Shown piece by piece: positions 6,592-8,952 of a DNA stretch of 8,952 nt. The notes below the pieces were generated by a model. That model made no database searches. It worked only from the letters and a program-made list of their open reading frames with translations, and was not told the DNA's origin. The stretch spans positions 1 through 8,952 of the forward strand of contig JAUVGM010000068.1 in assembly GCA_030593785.1 (NCBI GenBank), given 5' to 3'. Numbering within the stretch: position 1 is the first letter of the stretch; every line of letters begins with the position of its first letter. This stretch comes from Gammaproteobacteria bacterium. GTDB lineage: Bacteria > Pseudomonadota > Gammaproteobacteria > UBA6429 > Thiohalophilaceae. The translations under genes were made by a program, and so were the position numbers.

Positions 6592-7770
6592 ATGCAAAAA
6601 CGTAGTCCTCTAAAAGTAATTGTTCCACTCTGTTTCTTTGGTTTAACCGGTATAGCCAACGCAGGAAGTTTTGATTATGCCTTTAAAAATGCAAAAACGA
6701 CTGGGCAAATTCGCTTTGGCTATATTTCTTTTGCGCCAGATACCACAGGAAGTCCAACAACAACCGGAGCCGCCATCGGTGGCGAAATTAAATTTGAAAC
6801 AGCCAAATGGAATCGTCTTCAGTTTGCAGTTGCACCTTATTTTTCTGAAAATATTGATGCTTTAAGTGGTGACGCAGCAAATGGTGAGCTTAACGTTGAC
6901 TTTCTTAGTCGCAGGGGAACATCATTTGCTTATCTTGCTGAGGCTTATGTTAATTATGATTTTAAAAACGGTTTTGTACGTTTAGGCCGTCAGAAACTGG
7001 ATAATCCTTTTATTAATACTGATGACATTCGTATGTTTTCAAATACATTTAGTGCCGGCTGGCTAACTTTAAACCTGAGTAAATCATTAACATTAGAAAC
7101 CGGTATCGTCAGTAGCTGGGCAGGTTTTGACAGTACCCAGAATATATTTTCTAAAGCCAGTAATGAAGGTGTAACCGCGCTTGGTGTAAATTACAAACAG
7201 AGCAAGGCTTTCTCTACACAAGCCTGGTACTACAATTTTGATAAAGAATATTCATTACTTTATGCCGATGTAACTTACACAACAGGTAGCTTTGAAATAG
7301 GCGCTCAAGTTGCTAGCTACAATGAAGCTACATCAACCAGTACACTAAATTCCGATGGTAGTGTAATAGGTGTTTCTGTCTCTTATGCAGCAGGGCCTTT
7401 TACTTTTGGCGCAGTAATCAATTCTGGTTCTAATCCAACAGGAAAGTCAGTTGATCTTGGACTCGGTGGCGGTGGTTTTTATGCTGCAATGGATGAAACT
7501 ACTATTGCAGGGCTAAATGATGCGCAAGCACATGTCTTATTATTTGAATATGCTGCATCAGATAAATTTACTGCGGGTATAGCGCATGGCCATTTTGAAG
7601 ATGAGACTAAAGCAAGCAACATTGATGAAACAGATATCGTTCTTGGTTATAGCGTAAAAGATAATTTAGGTATTGAGTTTATTCATGCCATGGTTGATAA
7701 CAAGGGTAATCAAACAGATGCAGATACAAACTTCTCCCGTCAAACTCTTCGAGTGACCTATACGTTTTAA
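6592..7770 (+). CDS. Outer-membrane beta-barrel porin, OprD-like
   Basis: This 392-residue protein has a clear Sec signal peptide: basic QKRSPLK, a hydrophobic core, then cleavage after ANA (residue 24). The mature chain has many alternating beta strands with aromatic girdle residues and ends in VTYTF, the terminal Phe recognised by the BAM complex. The segment LGRQKLDNPFINTDDIRMF (131-149) resembles the conserved R-Q-x-L-x-x-P-F-I-x-x-D-D-x-R-M region of OprD-family porins, although the protein is shorter than usual for that family. OprD channels admit small organic acids, amino acids or similar solutes; the substrate here cannot be told. AAAAGG at 6578-6583 lies eight bases before the ATG. 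Upstream are a sigma-28-like promoter and a Fur-like box, and an intrinsic terminator follows. Porin identity is secure; the OprD assignment is moderately supported. Confidence 0.85.
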   Translation: MQKRSPLKVIVPLCFFGLTGIANAGSFDYAFKNAKTTGQIRFGYISFAPDTTGSPTTTGAAIGGEIKFETAKWNRLQFAVAPYFSENIDALSGDAANGELNVDFLSRRGTSFAYLAEAYVNYDFKNGFVRLGRQKLDNPFINTDDIRMFSNTFSAGWLTLNLSKSLTLETGIVSSWAGFDSTQNIFSKASNEGVTALGVNYKQSKAFSTQAWYYNFDKEYSLLYADVTYTTGSFEIGAQVASYNEATSTSTLNSDGSVIGVSVSYAAGPFTFGAVINSGSNPTGKSVDLGLGGGGFYAAMDETTIAGLNDAQAHVLLFEYAASDKFTAGIAHGHFEDETKASNIDETDIVLGYSVKDNLGIEFIHAMVDNKGNQTDADTNFSRQTLRVTYTF

Positions 7771-7784
7771 GACTATCTAAAACT

Positions 7785-7823
7785 AAAAAAGCCCAGCTAA
7801 TATTAAACTAGCTGGGCTTTTTT
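7785..7823. terminator. Bidirectional intrinsic terminator after the porin
   Basis: GCCCAGCTA (7791-7799) pairs perfectly with TAGCTGGGC (7809-7817) across a 9-base loop, with A6 at 7785-7790 and T6 at 7818-7823. It lies between the convergent porin (stop at 7770) and pilU (stop at 7846-7848) and can end transcription in both directions. Confidence 0.93.
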
Positions 7824-7845
7824 ATTGATATAAGAAATTAAATAA

Positions 7846-8952
7846 TTATTCAGTCTCTTGAATAGTCACCCCATCCAAGGAGGCTGCAAGAGAATCCGCA
7901 CCGGCACCTTTACTGTCACCCAATTTAATCATCAAACGAAGTTCATTTGCAGAGTCTGCATAATTAATAGCATCTTCATAAGTGATACTTCCTGCTTTAT
8001 ATAAATCAAACAGAGATTGATCAAATGTTTGCATGCCCATGTTACGTGACTTGGCCATTAAGCTTTTCATTTTATGAACCTCACCCTTACGAATCAGATC
8101 CGACATAAGGGGTGAATTAATCATAATTTCAGCACATAAAACACGACCGTTTCCATCTGGTGTTGGGATAAGTTGTTGTGCAATAAATGCACGTGTATTT
8201 AACGATAAATCCATTAACAGTTGGTTACGACGATCTTCAGGGAAGAAGTTAATAATACGATCCATTGCCTGGTTAGCGTTGTTAGCATGCAATGTTGCTA
8301 AACATAAATGCCCCGTTTCTGCGAATGCAATAGCATGATCCATAGTTTCACGGGTTCATACCTCACCAATCAAAATAACATCAGGTGCTTGACGCAAGGT
8401 GTTCTTTAACGCTTCTTCAAATGACTTTGTATCCAGCCCCACTTCACGTTGCGTTACGATACAACCTGCATGATGATGAATAAATTCAATCGGATCTTCG
8501 ATGGTAATAATATGACCCGTTGAGTTTTTATTTCTAAACCCAATCATTGAAGCGAGTGAACTTGATTTACCAGAACCCGTCGCACCCACAAACATAATTA
8601 AGCCACGTTTTGTCATTGCTAATTCTTTTAAAATAGCCGGTAAGCCGAGTTCATCCATTGTAGGAATAGTGGTTTCAATTTTACGTAAAACCATGCCCGC
8701 ATTATTACGTTGCATGAATGCACTGACACGGAAACGACCTATACCAGAAGCAGAGATGGCAAAGTTACATTCGTTGGTCGCTGCAAATTCATCTTTTTGC
8801 GCCGGCGTCATAATACCGAGAACAATTTCTTTTGCCTGAATAGGTGTCAATGTAGCCTGAGTCACTGGCCCAATTTTGCCGTTAACTTTTAAACTCGGTG
8901 CCACACCTGCTGTGATAAATAAATCAGAAGCATTTTTGTGCACCATTAATTT
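7846..8952 (-). pseudogene. pilU: PilU type IV pilus retraction ATPase, interrupted by an in-frame TGA; start beyond window
   Basis: One - strand frame runs from the window edge to the TAA at 7846-7848, broken only by TGA at 8356-8358. The upstream part has the PilU N-terminus (KNASDLFITAGVAPSLKVNG), Walker A GATGSGKS, the Asp box GHIITIEDPIEFIHHH and Walker B DVILIGEV. The downstream part resumes at once with TRETMDHAIAFAETGHLCLA, the His box ATLHANNANQAMDRIINFF and the PilU-type end GMQTFDQSLFDLY ... DSANELRLMIKLG. Family members read GE(I/V)RTRETM, so TGA replaces an Arg codon, explained by one CGA-to-TGA change with no frame shift. About ten N-terminal residues lie beyond the window. PilU assists PilT in pilus retraction for twitching. 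If real, the stop leaves a fragment with Walker boxes but no His box. Elsewhere the coding frame is well conserved, so the lesion is recent or a sequence error. Confidence 0.9.

Noticed and set aside
8356..8358. TGA in pilU as selenocysteine or a recoded tryptophan codon
   Set aside because: The family has Arg here, not Cys or Trp. pyrR uses TGA as a normal stop, and no other gene in the window has an internal TGA.
8710..8892. + strand open frame opposite pilU
   Set aside because: It is antisense to conserved PilU coding sequence and its translation looks like a low-complexity shadow.

Overview
The window looks like a chromosomal segment of a moderately AT-rich gammaproteobacterium. The basis is the block yqgE-ruvX-pyrR-pyrB-pyrC' on the + strand, an order known from Pseudomonas and related lineages, together with a type IV pilus retraction ATPase gene (pilU) nearby. 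I cannot name the genus from the sequence alone.

Layout. Bases 2-3424 hold a tightly packed + strand operon: the tail of yqgE, ruvX (Holliday-junction resolvase-like), pyrR (PRPP-binding pyrimidine regulator/UPRTase), pyrB (aspartate transcarbamoylase catalytic chain) and pyrC' (a dihydroorotase homologue that has lost metal ligands). pyrR/pyrB and pyrB/pyrC' overlap by a few bases, which suggests translational coupling. A gap of about 220 bases follows, with a degenerate palindromic repeat of about 110 bp. After it lies a stand-alone gene for a PyrK-like FAD/[2Fe-2S] electron-transfer protein (3648-4514), with no partner dihydroorotate dehydrogenase in view. A perfect 34-bp palindromic terminator separates it from the next gene.

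The second half concerns the cell surface and motility. A methyl-accepting chemotaxis protein (- strand, 4585-6237) and a signal-peptide-bearing outer-membrane porin resembling the OprD family (+ strand, 6592-7770) are transcribed divergently from a 354-bp intergenic region. This region contains two divergent sites that closely match the flagellar sigma-28 (FliA) promoter: both read TTAAGTTT, exactly 11 bases, then GTCGATA(A/T), one facing each gene. A good Fur-box-like 7-1-7 sequence lies between the porin-side site and the porin start. The receptor and porin may therefore be co-expressed with the flagellar regulon, and the porin may also respond to iron. A second bidirectional terminator separates the porin from pilU.

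pilU (- strand, 7846 to the window edge) is clearly recognisable, but an in-frame TGA interrupts it just after the Walker B box, where the family normally has arginine. A single C-to-T change in CGA explains it. It is either a true nonsense mutation or a sequence error.

The points most worth a second look are the paired sigma-28-like promoters with the Fur-like box, the broken pilU, the orphan PyrK-like protein beside a catalytically degenerate PyrC', and the interspersed palindromic repeat. I saw no CRISPR array, tRNA, rRNA or insertion sequence, and no clear evidence of an entirely new defence or mobile system.
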